Assembly (NCBI GenBank): GCA_039029535.1
Contig: JBCCFW010000047.1
Span: 1 to 41,376 of the forward strand
Direction: 5' to 3'
DNA: 41,376 bases
Source of the DNA: JBCCFW01 sp039029535
GTDB lineage: Bacteria > Acidobacteriota > JBCCFW01
The notes beneath the pieces were generated by a model. That model was not told the DNA's origin. It saw nothing but the letters and a program-made list of their open reading frames with translations, and ran no database searches. Made by a program: the position numbers and the translations under genes. Every line of letters begins with the position of its first letter. Positions within the stretch are counted from its first letter, which is position 1. Below are positions 16,595 through 26,601 of this stretch, one piece after another.

Positions 16595-17415
16595 GCAAGC
16601 GCGGTCTCGGGCTCGTCCTGCTCGTCTCGCTCGTCGCCGAGGTGGCCCTCGCCTCGGATGCGGGTGCCCGCTTCGTGAAGGGCGTCGAGGCCTACGAGCA
16701 ACAGCGACCGCTCGAGGCCGAGCGCATCTTCCGCGAGCTGCTGAGCGAGGGGCACGAGGACGCGACCCTGCTCTTCAACCTCGGCAACGCGAGCTATCGT
16801 CGCGGTCGCCACGCACTTGCGGTCGTCGCCTACGAGTGGGCCCTGCGGCTCGACCCGACTGACGAAGAAGTCCGGTCCAACCTCGAGATGGCCCGGGCGC
16901 ACCTGGTCACCGACGAGGTGCCCGACCCACGACCTCCCTGGGTGCAGGCGCTGCTCGAGCTGCCGCAGCGCTGGTCGCTGTCGGCCACCTGGTGGTGCTT
17001 CGCCGCCGCCTGGACGCTCGGCTGGTCGTGCCTGGCGCTGGCGCTGCTGCGGATGGGCAAGGGGCTGGGCTGGGTGGCGCTGGCGCTGCTCGTCGTGTCG
17101 CTGGTCATCGCCCTGCCGCTGGTAGCCCGCGTGCAGCAGGTGCAGGGGCCGGACGAGGGCGTGCTGCTCTGGCCCGAGGTCACCGTGCGCAGTGGTCCGG
17201 GCGAGGACTACGCCGAGCTCTTCGGCCTGCACTCCGGCACGCTCGTCGACAGCCTCGAGTCCCGTCCGGGCTGGCGGCGCATCCGCTTCGGCGGGGGGCT
17301 GGAGGGTTGGGTCCCGGCCTCGGCGCTGGCGATCATCGGTCGCCCCGACACCCTGCCGCCGATGCGCGATCAGGCGACGCTCGAGAGCCCGGACGGGGGA
17401 GCGACGCGGGGCTGA
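16591..17415 (+). CDS. batE: BatE-like protein: TPR, two membrane helices, SH3 domain
   Basis: The 274-residue protein has a signal peptide or N-terminal anchor (~5-22). A TPR pair follows (about 25-105, with ATLLFNLGNASYRRGRHALA), then two transmembrane helices (~132-153 and ~158-179). A bacterial SH3 domain ends the protein (~190-250, with VTVRSGPGEDYAELFGLHSG and GWRRIRF...LEGWVPASAL). SH3-type domains often bind peptidoglycan or peptides, so the C terminus is probably periplasmic. This TPR/helix/SH3 layout is the usual BatE. It starts at a GTG overlapping the batD stop and is the last gene of the operon. Confidence 0.88.
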   Translation: MSKRGLGLVLLVSLVAEVALASDAGARFVKGVEAYEQQRPLEAERIFRELLSEGHEDATLLFNLGNASYRRGRHALAVVAYEWALRLDPTDEEVRSNLEMARAHLVTDEVPDPRPPWVQALLELPQRWSLSATWWCFAAAWTLGWSCLALALLRMGKGLGWVALALLVVSLVIALPLVARVQQVQGPDEGVLLWPEVTVRSGPGEDYAELFGLHSGTLVDSLESRPGWRRIRFGGGLEGWVPASALAIIGRPDTLPPMRDQATLESPDGGATRG

Positions 17416-17482
17416 GAATCGGCGGAGAGACGGTCTCGATGCAGTAGCATCTGGCTCCCTGACGACCGAGGAGCCCCCCCGC

Positions 17483-19150
17483 ATGTCCGACATCGAGATT
17501 GCCCGCCAAGCCAAGCTCGCGCCCATCAACGAGATCGGTGCCAAGCTCGGCATCCCCGCCGAGTCCCTCGTTCCCTACGGTCACGACAAGGCCAAGATCT
17601 CTTACGAGTACCTGGACTCGCTCTCCGAGCGCGAGAAGGGGAAGCTCATCCTCGTGACGGGCATCAGCCCGACCCCGGCGGGTGAGGGGAAGACGACGAC
17701 CTCGGTCGGTCTCTGCGACGGTCTCGCCCGCATCGGCAAGAAGGCCACGACCTGCCTCCGTGAGCCGAGTCTCGGTCCCTGCTTCGGGATGAAGGGCGGC
17801 GCGGCCGGCGGCGGTCACGCGCAGGTCGTCCCCATGGAGGACATCAACCTCCACTTCACCGGGGACATGCACGCCATCACCTCGGCGCACGCGCTGCTGT
17901 CGGCGATGATCGACAACCACGTGAACTGGGGGAACCTCCTCGACATCGACGTGCGCCGGCTGACCTGGCGACGCGTGGTCGACATGAACGACCGCGCGCT
18001 GCGTGACATCACCATCGCGCTCGGCGGCTTCGGCAACGGCTTCCCCCGGCAGGACGGTTTCGACATCACGGTGGCCTCCGAGGTCATGGCGATCCTCTGT
18101 CTCTCGACCGGGCTCGAGGACCTGCGTCGTCGTCTGGGCAACATCGTCATCGGCAAGACCCGCAAGCGGAAGAACATCACGGCCCGCGACCTCGAGGCCG
18201 ACGGCGCGATGACCGCGCTCCTGCGCGACGCCCTCCAGCCGAACCTCGTGCAGACCTTGGAGAACAACCCCGCGTTCATTCACGGCGGTCCCTTCGCCAA
18301 CATCGCCCATGGCTGTAGCTCGGTCATGGCGACCCAGGCGGGCCTGGCCCTGGCCGACTACGTCGTGACCGAGGCCGGCTTCGGCGCCGACCTCGGGGCG
18401 GAGAAGTTCTTCAACATCAAGTGTCGGAAGGCGGGGCTCAAGCCTCAGGCGGCGGTCATCGTCGCGACCATCCGCGCGCTCAAGATGCACGGCGGCGTGG
18501 CGCTCGCCGACATCAACGAGGAGAACGCCGACGCCGTCACCGCCGGGGCGGTGAACCTCGCGCGTCACGTGCGCAACGTGAAGTCCTTCGGCGTGCCGGT
18601 GGTGGTGGCCCTCAACCGCTTCACCTCCGACACCGACGCGGAGGTCGCGCGGGCGAGCGAGGCCACGGCGGAGCAGGGCGCCGAGCTGATCGAGTGCACC
18701 CACTGGGCCGACGGTGGGGCGGGTGCCGAGGCCTTGGCCTCGAAGGTGGTCGAGCTGACCGACTCGGGCGTCGCCCAGTTCGCGCCGCTCTACGACGACA
18801 GCCTGCCGCTCTGGGAGAAGATCAAGACAGTCGCCAAGAAGATCTACGGGGCGGACGAGATCCTCGCCGACAAGAAGGTGCGGGATCAGATCAAGCGCTT
18901 CGACAAGGACGGCTTCGGTCGCTTCCCGGTCTGCATGGCCAAGACCCAGTACAGCTTCTCGACCGACCCGAAGCTGCTCGGAGCGCCGCGGGGCCACGGC
19001 GTGCCCATCCGCGAGGTCCGGCTGTCGGCCGGCGCGGAGTTCATCGTGGTCATCTGCGGCGACATCATGACCATGCCGGGCCTGCCCAAGCGTCCGGCCG
19101 CCGTCGACATCACGGTCGACGACTCGGGCGAGATCCAGGGCCTGTTCTAG
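17483..19150 (+). CDS. fhs: Formate-tetrahydrofolate ligase
   Basis: This 555-residue enzyme (EC 6.3.4.3) joins formate to tetrahydrofolate with ATP, giving 10-formyl-THF for purines, initiator tRNA formylation or one-carbon assimilation. The ATP loop PTPAGEGKTTT and the signature EPSLGPCFGMKGGAAGGGHA followed by QVVPMEDINLHFTGD are intact. Further conserved blocks are AITSAHALLSAMIDN, GADLGAEKFFNIKCR and GDIMTMPGLPKRPAA near the end. The length is normal. The ATG is chosen over the longer open frame because the family start pattern (SDIEIARQAKLAPI) begins here and GAGGAG lies nine bases upstream. A strong hairpin follows the stop, so it is a single-gene unit. Confidence 0.97.
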   Translation: MSDIEIARQAKLAPINEIGAKLGIPAESLVPYGHDKAKISYEYLDSLSEREKGKLILVTGISPTPAGEGKTTTSVGLCDGLARIGKKATTCLREPSLGPCFGMKGGAAGGGHAQVVPMEDINLHFTGDMHAITSAHALLSAMIDNHVNWGNLLDIDVRRLTWRRVVDMNDRALRDITIALGGFGNGFPRQDGFDITVASEVMAILCLSTGLEDLRRRLGNIVIGKTRKRKNITARDLEADGAMTALLRDALQPNLVQTLENNPAFIHGGPFANIAHGCSSVMATQAGLALADYVVTEAGFGADLGAEKFFNIKCRKAGLKPQAAVIVATIRALKMHGGVALADINEENADAVTAGAVNLARHVRNVKSFGVPVVVALNRFTSDTDAEVARASEATAEQGAELIECTHWADGGAGAEALASKVVELTDSGVAQFAPLYDDSLPLWEKIKTVAKKIYGADEILADKKVRDQIKRFDKDGFGRFPVCMAKTQYSFSTDPKLLGAPRGHGVPIREVRLSAGAEFIVVICGDIMTMPGLPKRPAAVDITVDDSGEIQGLF

Positions 19151-19175
19151 GGAGTGGCGTCCCGTGCGCCTCGTC

Positions 19176-19202
19176 GGCCCAGGGAAGTGAATTCCCTGGG
19201 CC
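19176..19202 (+). terminator. Strong hairpin after fhs
   Basis: A perfect 11-bp stem (19176-19186 with 19192-19202) closes a 5-base loop, 25 bases after the fhs stop. It is the most stable-looking hairpin in the window. There is no T-run. It probably ends the fhs transcript. Confidence 0.75.
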
Positions 19203-19211
19203 TCCCAGGCC

Positions 19212-20135
19212 GTGCCTCTCGGCTTGGTGGTGGGCCCGAGCGTGCGGTGGGACGGGCTCGAGCAGAGCTGGCGATCCGTTTCGTCGGTGGATTCCGCGTC
19301 AGGAGTGGAGCCGTTCGTGGACGTGGCGGCCCCCGGAGGTGACGTGGACACGCTGCGACGCGACTTCTACCTGACCTGTGACGCGAACGGCTTCTCCCTG
19401 GTGTCGGCCGACGCGCTCGACCGGCTGGGGGAGGACGACGACCCGATGCCGCTCGTCGAGAGCCAAGCGGCCGTGCTCGTCTCGATGATCGGCGACGACT
19501 ACTTCCATGGTCGTCTCATCGTCGGTGGTGAGCTGACCGAGGCCGAGGAGCGCGAGTGGCTCGCTCGCATCACCGCTCGACTCGAGCTGCCCTCGGGAGA
19601 GCTCCTGGTGGGCGCGGGTTGTGATCCAGACGTGCTGGCTGACGCCCATGCGGCCGGCGACGATGGTCATGCCTTCGAGCTCTCACCCGGCAGCTACCGG
19701 GTCGACATCTACACCCACGCGCCGGCCATGAACGCTAGGGAGCTCTTGCCGGGCGAGCTGAACACCGTTCTCGGAGCCTGGTTTCGCGACTCGCATCCGG
19801 GGGAGCCATTCCCGGCGTGGCTCGCCGCCGAGTGCAGGGACTTGGCCGACGAGTACGACCCCGAGCACGCGGACGACTGGGTCGAGCTCGCCAATGCCGT
19901 TCGCCGCGGGGCCCTCGCCGTGGCGGAGGACCCCCGAGCCTGCATCGGCTTCGTCCTGCACCTCCAGCCGCTCGCGCAGGGCGAGGACCTCAGCCGGAGC
20001 GAGGTCGACGACGAGGGCTGGCACCCGCCAGAAACGGGCCTACGCCGGCCCGTCACGTGTCCCCGTGGTCTGCCCACCGAGGGCGTCGGCCAGGAGGAGC
20101 ACGCCGGCTTCTTGTCGGAGCTCCGTGAGAGCTGA
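19212..20135 (+). CDS. Hypothetical protein
   Basis: I do not recognise the family with certainty. The reading frame encodes up to 307 residues with normal coding character, acidic and without membrane segments or signal peptide. A central portion, VGGELTEAEEREWLARITAR, is followed by SPGSYRVDIYTHAP, a turn-beta pattern seen in some uncharacterised proteins from myxobacteria and planctomycetes. The start is uncertain: GTG at 19212 is only 10 bases past the fhs terminator, while GTGs at 19305 and 19317 are in frame and the latter has AGGAG 11 bases upstream, so the first ~35 residues may not be translated. The gene converges on htrA, and their stop codons share one hairpin. Confidence 0.65.
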   Translation: MPLGLVVGPSVRWDGLEQSWRSVSSVDSASGVEPFVDVAAPGGDVDTLRRDFYLTCDANGFSLVSADALDRLGEDDDPMPLVESQAAVLVSMIGDDYFHGRLIVGGELTEAEEREWLARITARLELPSGELLVGAGCDPDVLADAHAAGDDGHAFELSPGSYRVDIYTHAPAMNARELLPGELNTVLGAWFRDSHPGEPFPAWLAAECRDLADEYDPEHADDWVELANAVRRGALAVAEDPRACIGFVLHLQPLAQGEDLSRSEVDDEGWHPPETGLRRPVTCPRGLPTEGVGQEEHAGFLSELRES

Positions 20136-20142
20136 CCTCAGG

Positions 20143-20151
<9 letters not shown>
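20127..20151. terminator. Bidirectional terminator containing both stop codons
   Basis: An 11-bp stem (20127-20137 with 20141-20151, one G-T pair) with a 3-base loop lies exactly at the junction of two convergent genes. The plus-strand stop (20133-20135) and the minus-strand stop (20143-20145) both lie within the stem. It would fold in either transcript, so it can serve both genes. Confidence 0.7.
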
Positions 20152-21582
<1,431 letters not shown>

Positions 21583-21698
21583 GGGCATCCCTTCGGCGAG
21601 AGAAATGGCGATCTGATGAACGCTCCTCCCGTACTAGAGAACGATCGAGACCCCCATCCGGATTCATCTCCGTGCGAGGGCACCAAATGGAAGCACGC

Positions 21699-22787
21699 TC
21701 AGGGGCCTGGCGCCAGCTCACCGAGATCAACCGGGATCCGCCGTGCCCCGAAGGTCCCGGCCTCCGCTCCGAAGCGTCCGGCCAGGGGCTCACCACAATC
21801 GGGGCAGCGACCTCGGGCATCCAGGCGGTACTCGAGCAGGACGTACCAGTCGCGGACGATGAGAGCGGCGTCACAGGACGCGCAGCGGGTGGTGTCACCG
21901 TCCTGGTCGTGCACGTTGCCGGTGTACACGTGCCGGAGCCCGAGGCTCCGCGCGAGCTCCCGAGCCCTCGTCAGCGTCGCCGGCGGCGTGCGGGGGAGGT
22001 CGAGCATCCTGAAATCGGGATGGAAGGCGGAGAAGTGGAGGGGCACCTCCGGCCCCAGCTCGTCGCGCACCCAGGTCGCCAGCCGCTCGACCTCAGCGTC
22101 GGAGTCGTTGTGGCCGGGGATGAGCAAGGTCGTGATCTCGAGCCAGACCTCGGTCTCGTGCTTCAGGTAGCGGAGGCTGTCGAGCACGGGCTGGAGCGAG
22201 CCGCCGCAGGTCTTCCGATAGAACTCCTCGGTGAAGGCCTTGAGGTCGACGTTGGCAGCGTCCATGACCGAGAAGAGATCCCGCCGGGCGGCGTCGTGCA
22301 TCCACGCTGCCGTCACCGCCACCGCCGCGATGCCTCGCTCGTGACAGGCCTCCGCGGTGGCGACCGCCTGCTCGAGGAAGATGACCGGGTCGTTGTAGGT
22401 GAAGGCGACCGAGCGAGCGCCGAGAGACGCGGCGGCGCGGGCGACCTGTTCGGGGCTGGCTTCCGCCGAGAGCCGATCGACCTCCCGCGACTTGCTGATG
22501 TCCCAGTTCTGGCAGAAGCGACAGGCCAGGTTGCAGCCGGCGGTGCCGAAGGACAGCACGGCGGACCCGGGGTGGAAGTGGTTGAGCGGCTTCTTCTCGA
22601 TGGGGTCGACGCAGGCGCCGGTGGTGTGACCGAAGGAGTCGAGCACCAGCCGGTCGTCTTCTCGCCGACGCACGAAGCAATGACCACGCTGACCCTCGCG
22701 GAGCCGACAGTCTCGGGGGCAGACCTCGCACTGCACGCGACCGTCGTCGAGGGTCCGCCAGTGTCGGGCCGGGTGGGCGCCGGTCAC
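21699..22787 (-). CDS. amrS: AmmeMemoRadiSam system radical SAM enzyme
   Basis: The 362-residue protein carries the radical SAM cluster motif CNLACRFC (Cys 85, 89 and 92), which binds a 4Fe-4S cluster and SAM. Additional N-terminal Cys residues lie in VQCEVCPRDCRLREGQRGHC, and a C-terminal pair of CxxC motifs (RCASC, RCPDC) could bind another metal. The family signature FGTAGCNLACRFCQNWDISK and VAFTYNDPVIFLEQ are intact. The start at 22787 is a GTG overlapping the amrA stop by four bases; the longer frame would overlap amrA by 70 bases. The enzyme's substrate is not established. Proteins of this family are fused or adjacent to AMMECR1 and Memo proteins, and AMMECR1 is adjacent here. Confidence 0.9.
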   Translation of the reverse strand: MTGAHPARHWRTLDDGRVQCEVCPRDCRLREGQRGHCFVRRREDDRLVLDSFGHTTGACVDPIEKKPLNHFHPGSAVLSFGTAGCNLACRFCQNWDISKSREVDRLSAEASPEQVARAAASLGARSVAFTYNDPVIFLEQAVATAEACHERGIAAVAVTAAWMHDAARRDLFSVMDAANVDLKAFTEEFYRKTCGGSLQPVLDSLRYLKHETEVWLEITTLLIPGHNDSDAEVERLATWVRDELGPEVPLHFSAFHPDFRMLDLPRTPPATLTRARELARSLGLRHVYTGNVHDQDGDTTRCASCDAALIVRDWYVLLEYRLDARGRCPDCGEPLAGRFGAEAGTFGARRIPVDLGELAPGP

Positions 22788-23359
22788 GAGCGGTCCTCCG
22801 GCTCCTCCCAGCAGCGCACTCCGTAGCGCAGCACCCGCAGCTCGGCTGGCCACTCACGGGAGCCGAGCCCGGTCTTGCGCCAGAGCGCGTCGAGAAAGCG
22901 GGTGGGCGTGGGGAGGTTGTCCCAGACTTGGGGAAGGAAGGTTCCCTGGCGGTGACCGGCCTCCAGGAGGACGCCGTCGCGGCCCGGCACGAGGGCGGCC
23001 TCGAGCTCGGAGCGACTGCCGACGCTCAGGGGCTCCAGCGGGCCGAGGACCGAGACCTCCAGGCGGACGGCGTCGATCTCGGACGGCGGGAGCGGGGAGA
23101 AGCGGGGGTCCTCCAGCGCGGCCTGGACCGCCTTCCGGGGGACCTCGTCACGGAGCCGGTCGCCGGGGCGCAGGCCGCCGATGCAGCCGCGCAGCTCACC
23201 GTCGACGGTGAGGGTCACGAAGCAGGCGAGGGCCGCGTCGAGCCAGGGCTCGGTGGGGGCGGACGCCGCCGGAGCGTCGAGGAGACGGGTCCTCAGGGCG
23301 TCGCGGGCGAGACCGAGGAGGACCGGGCCGGCCGTCTCGGGGAGGTGGGCGAGCTCCAT
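22784..23359 (-). CDS. amrA: AMMECR1-domain protein (AmmeMemoRadiSam A)
   Basis: The ~191-residue protein shows the AMMECR1 motif VTLTVDGELRGCIGGLRPGD, with the conserved RGCIG. It then has ALEDPRFSPLPPSE, the VRLEVSVLGPLEPL strand, DGVLLEAGHRQGTFLPQVW and a C-terminal WP..LRVLRYGVRCWEE. The function of this domain is unknown; it is widely conserved from bacteria to humans. It is upstream of amrS and overlaps its start. I choose the ATG at 23359, where family homology begins; a GTG at 23392 would add 11 residues. No strong ribosome-binding site separates the two options. Confidence 0.88.
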   Translation of the reverse strand: MELAHLPETAGPVLLGLARDALRTRLLDAPAASAPTEPWLDAALACFVTLTVDGELRGCIGGLRPGDRLRDEVPRKAVQAALEDPRFSPLPPSEIDAVRLEVSVLGPLEPLSVGSRSELEAALVPGRDGVLLEAGHRQGTFLPQVWDNLPTPTRFLDALWRKTGLGSREWPAELRVLRYGVRCWEEPEDRS

Positions 23360-23462
23360 GGGCTCATCATGTCGGAGGGGACGGAGGTTCACCGGTCCGG
23401 CTACGGGCTTGCATCGGGGGCGCCCTTTCCGAGATCGTTTGCGTTCCCCAAGGAGACAACCG

Positions 23463-24584
23463 ATGTTCGTCCGCCGCGTCCCGATGGCCCTCGCACTCGT
23501 CCCGTTCCTGCTCGCCGTGCCCGAGCTGGCTGCGCAGGACTACCTCGACCATCAGGTCGAGTTCCTCCAGGAGGCCGCCGACGAGGAAGCCGGCGAAGGC
23601 GATCGCCGCGCCGAGAAGGCCTTCCTCGAGCTGGCCCGCACGGCCCTGCGCCAGGGCGGCGCGGCCTCCATCGACGACCTGCCCGGCAACTGGGTCCGGG
23701 GGCTTCGTCGCGACCGCGTCTCCGCCAGCCAGCACGACCTGCTCCTCACCCTCGAGGAGTGGCACGGCAGCTTCTCCTCACGTGACCGCGAGCGCTTCCC
23801 GGCGCCGTTGGCCCTCGCGCAGGTCTGTCTCTTCCACGCGCGTCACGAGCTCTCCGAGGACGACGGCTCGCAGGACGACACCGAGCTCTACCTCGGTTGT
23901 GCCGAGGACCACCTCGGTCGCGTCGACGAGGCGCTGGGCACGCGGATGCCCGAGCCCGAGCCCATGCCCGAGCCGGTCCACGTCGAGGTGCCGCGTCCGG
24001 CGACGCAGCCCGTGCGCACTGTCGTCGTCCACGACGACGACATGCCGCCGAACCCCGAGCCCAACAAGTGCTACGCCCGCGTGTGGACGCCGCCGGTCTG
24101 GGACACCATCACCGAGGAGGTCGTGGTCGACGAGGGTGGCGAGCGTGTCGAGATCGTCCCGGCCAAGTACCAGACCGTCACCGAGCAGGTGCTCGTGAAG
24201 GACGCGACCTACCGTCTCGAGACGGTGCCCGCGCGCTACGAGACGCAGACCTCGCAGATCCTGATCGAGCCGCCTCGCTACGAGTGGCAGCGTGGACCCT
24301 GCGATCCCCGCAAGGAGGTCGCGGGCGCGACCGGTGAGTGCTTCTGCTGGGTGGAGATCCCCGCCCGTTACAAGGACGTGAAGCGTCGCGTCATGGTCGA
24401 GTCGGCCAGCACCCGTCGCGTCGAGATCCCCGCCGAGTTCAAGACCATCACCCGTGAGGTCGAGGTCGAGCCCGCCCACGAGATCGTCGTCGCCATCCCG
24501 CCGAAGTTCGAGACCATCACCCGCAAGGTCATGGTGTCGGACGGTCAGGTGCGCTGGCAGGAGATCGACTGCAAGCGGCGCTAG
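23463..24584 (+). CDS. Secreted protein with repeated YxTVTxxVLV-type motifs
   Basis: The 373-residue protein starts at an ATG with AGGAG seven bases upstream and has a signal peptide (ALALVPFLLAVPELAAQ). Residues ~20-160 are helical and acidic. A Pro/Glu linker follows (MPEPEPMPEP). From ~195 on, at least six imperfect repeats of about 25 residues occur, each of the form (V/I)PA(K/R/E)YxTxTxxVLV, for example VPAKYQTVTEQVLVKDA and IPAEFKTITREVEVEPA. Similar repeats are found in some exported or outer-membrane-associated proteins of proteobacteria and are probably beta-rich. I assign no function. It is divergent from amrA, with a shared 100-base promoter region. Confidence 0.8.
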   Translation: MFVRRVPMALALVPFLLAVPELAAQDYLDHQVEFLQEAADEEAGEGDRRAEKAFLELARTALRQGGAASIDDLPGNWVRGLRRDRVSASQHDLLLTLEEWHGSFSSRDRERFPAPLALAQVCLFHARHELSEDDGSQDDTELYLGCAEDHLGRVDEALGTRMPEPEPMPEPVHVEVPRPATQPVRTVVVHDDDMPPNPEPNKCYARVWTPPVWDTITEEVVVDEGGERVEIVPAKYQTVTEQVLVKDATYRLETVPARYETQTSQILIEPPRYEWQRGPCDPRKEVAGATGECFCWVEIPARYKDVKRRVMVESASTRRVEIPAEFKTITREVEVEPAHEIVVAIPPKFETITRKVMVSDGQVRWQEIDCKRR

Positions 24585-24613
24585 CCCGCACCGCCTGCAA
24601 CCGGAGACTCGAC

Positions 24614-25399
24614 GTGGCCGTCTACAGCCGCATCCTGCATCGCGGGGAGCCGCGCTACGTCGAGCACCTGTCTTCCGGGCTCCGGCTGTTGGCCGCGGCG
24701 CCCTGGGAGTCCGCCGACGCGGAGATCTCCATGCCGCCGCTCGCGCGCGAGCGGCTGACCTTCCTCCCGCCGGTGAGCCCGAGCAAGATCATCGCGTTCG
24801 GTCGCAACTACCGCGACCACGCGGCGGAGATGGGGGCCGAGGTCCCGGAGAGCCCGCTGCTCTTCCTCAAGGCGCCGAGCTGCCTGCTGGCTGGTGGGGA
24901 CGACGTCCCGTTGCCGCCCGAGTCCGAGCGGGTGGAGTGCGAGGGTGAGCTGGCGCTCATCATCGGCCGGCGTCTCCGTCGCTTCCCGGAGGACGGCGCG
25001 GTCGACGAGGTCGTCGGTGGCTGGTTGGTGGCCGACGACGTCACTGCTCGCGACCTTCAGCGCTCCGAGGGACAGTGGGCTCGCGCCAAGTCCTTCGACG
25101 GCTTCTGCCCGACGGCGACCTCGTTCTCGAGCACGCCGCCGGAGGCAGGCGCCCGCCTGGTCACGAAGCTCAACGGCGAGACCTGCCAGGACGCTGCCCT
25201 CGCCGACATGATCTTCCCGCTCGGGCGGCTGCTCGCTCACGCCAGCGCGGCGATGACCCTCGAGCCGGGCGACCTGGTGCTCACCGGCACGCCGGCTGGT
25301 GTCAAGACCCTGAGCCCCGGCGACCGCGTGGAGGTCGAGGTCACTGGCCTACCGGCCCTGGAACATGGAGTGGTGGCAGAGGGTGACGAGGACGAGTGA
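24614..25399 (+). CDS. Fumarylacetoacetate hydrolase (FAH) family protein
   Basis: The 261-residue protein shows the FAH fold signatures: KIIAFGRNYRDHAAEMG, the metal-binding Glu pair in VECEGELALIIG, Asp in VADDVTARDLQ, and the loop LVLTGTPAGVKTLSPGDRVE. Members cleave or isomerise C-C bonds of beta-diketo or hydroxymuconate-type acids, or decarboxylate oxaloacetate. The exact reaction cannot be read from the sequence. The GTG start has GGAG seven bases upstream. It stands between the repeat protein and hemW, with no aromatic-catabolism genes nearby, so a housekeeping oxaloacetate-decarboxylase-type role is as likely as a catabolic one. Confidence 0.88.
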   Translation: MAVYSRILHRGEPRYVEHLSSGLRLLAAAPWESADAEISMPPLARERLTFLPPVSPSKIIAFGRNYRDHAAEMGAEVPESPLLFLKAPSCLLAGGDDVPLPPESERVECEGELALIIGRRLRRFPEDGAVDEVVGGWLVADDVTARDLQRSEGQWARAKSFDGFCPTATSFSSTPPEAGARLVTKLNGETCQDAALADMIFPLGRLLAHASAAMTLEPGDLVLTGTPAGVKTLSPGDRVEVEVTGLPALEHGVVAEGDEDE

Positions 25400-25409
25400 G
25401 GCAGCGGAC

Positions 25410-26546
25410 GTGAAAGCGAAGGGGCTCTACGTCCACGTCCCGTTCTGTGCCAGCCGCTGCTCGTACTGCTCGTTCGTGACCTGGGTCGACCGTGGCGAGC
25501 AGGTCGCGAGCTACTTCGACGCGCTGGAGCGCGAGCTGGTCTCTCATTGTGCAGGTGAGACCATCGACACGGTGTTCTTCGGAGGCGGCACGCCCTCGCT
25601 ACCGGAGCCCGCGCGACTGAACGCAGTGCTGAGTCGCCTGCGCGACGTCGCGGAGCTTTCCGACGACGCCGAGCTCACCCTGGAGGCCAATCCCGAGTCG
25701 GTCTCACCCGAGCGGGCGGAGGCCTGGCGGGCGGCCGGCTTCAACCGGGTGAGCGTGGGGCTCCAGTCCTTCGACCCGACCGTGCTCGACAAGGCGGGGC
25801 GGGCGCACGACGCAGCGCGGGGCGAGACCGCGGTGGGGGAGCTGCGGGCCGCCGGCTTCGACTCGATCTCGGTCGACCTCATCATCGGCTTGCCGAGCGA
25901 GACCGACGCCGTCTTCGAGGCGAGCGTCGACCGGGCCCTGGCGCTCGAGACCGAGCACCTCTCGGCCTACCTCCTCGAGCTCGACGAGATGGGCAAGCAC
26001 AGCCCGCTCTCGGCGGCAGTGCGGGCGGGGGAGGAGACGGTCTCCGACGACGACGCGGTGGCCGAACGCTACGAGCTGCTCGGTCGACGCTGTCGGGAGG
26101 CCGGACTCCTCGACTACGAGATCTCGAACTTCGCGCGACCCGGACACGAGTGTCGTCACAACCTCAAGTATTGGCGTTGTCACGAGACCCTCGGGCTCGG
26201 CGTGGGCGCGCACTGGCTCGATGGCGCGCGCCGTCGCTTCAACGTCTCTGGCTTCGAGGCCTACCTCCGAGCGGTGGACGCGGGTGGGGAGGCGGAGGAT
26301 CCCGACAGCCGGGACGCCGAGCCGACCGACCTCCTGCAGGAGAAGGTCATGCTCGGGCTGCGGCTGCGCGAGGGCGTCGACCTCGATGAGCTCGCCGACG
26401 AAGAGGCGGTCGCTCGCTTCGCGCCGGTGCTCGCGCCGCACGTCGAGACCGGGTTGCTGCAGCGCGACGCCGCCGGGACCTACCGCCTGAGTGACCGCGG
26501 CCGGCTGCTCTCGAACCAGGTGTTCCGTGACGTGGTCGCCGCCTGA
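25410..26546 (+). CDS. hemW: HemW-like radical SAM protein (heme chaperone)
   Basis: The 378-residue protein has CASRCSYCSF (Cys 13, 17 and 20). The position of the fourth Cys of true coproporphyrinogen dehydrogenase HemN is Phe, as in HemW. HemW binds heme and delivers it to respiratory enzymes. Other family blocks are FFGGGTPSL, LTLEANPES, FNRVSVGLQSFDP, DLIIGLPSETD, DYEISNFARPGHECRHNL and the C-terminal HemN domain. The start at the GTG gives the normal family length; the ATG at 25365 would overlap the FAH gene by 35 bases and adds non-homologous residues. Confidence 0.92.
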   Translation: MKAKGLYVHVPFCASRCSYCSFVTWVDRGEQVASYFDALERELVSHCAGETIDTVFFGGGTPSLPEPARLNAVLSRLRDVAELSDDAELTLEANPESVSPERAEAWRAAGFNRVSVGLQSFDPTVLDKAGRAHDAARGETAVGELRAAGFDSISVDLIIGLPSETDAVFEASVDRALALETEHLSAYLLELDEMGKHSPLSAAVRAGEETVSDDDAVAERYELLGRRCREAGLLDYEISNFARPGHECRHNLKYWRCHETLGLGVGAHWLDGARRRFNVSGFEAYLRAVDAGGEAEDPDSRDAEPTDLLQEKVMLGLRLREGVDLDELADEEAVARFAPVLAPHVETGLLQRDAAGTYRLSDRGRLLSNQVFRDVVAA

Positions 26547-26601
26547 GTCATCGAGCTAGGATGCCGGCTTCGCTTCCCGGCCCTCTCATCGAGACGCTCG
26601 C

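Noticed and set aside
17427..17437. GAGAC-G-GTCTC palindrome upstream of fhs as an operator
   Set aside because: It is short, with five bases per arm, and not linked to any visible promoter; chance is likely in GC-rich sequence.
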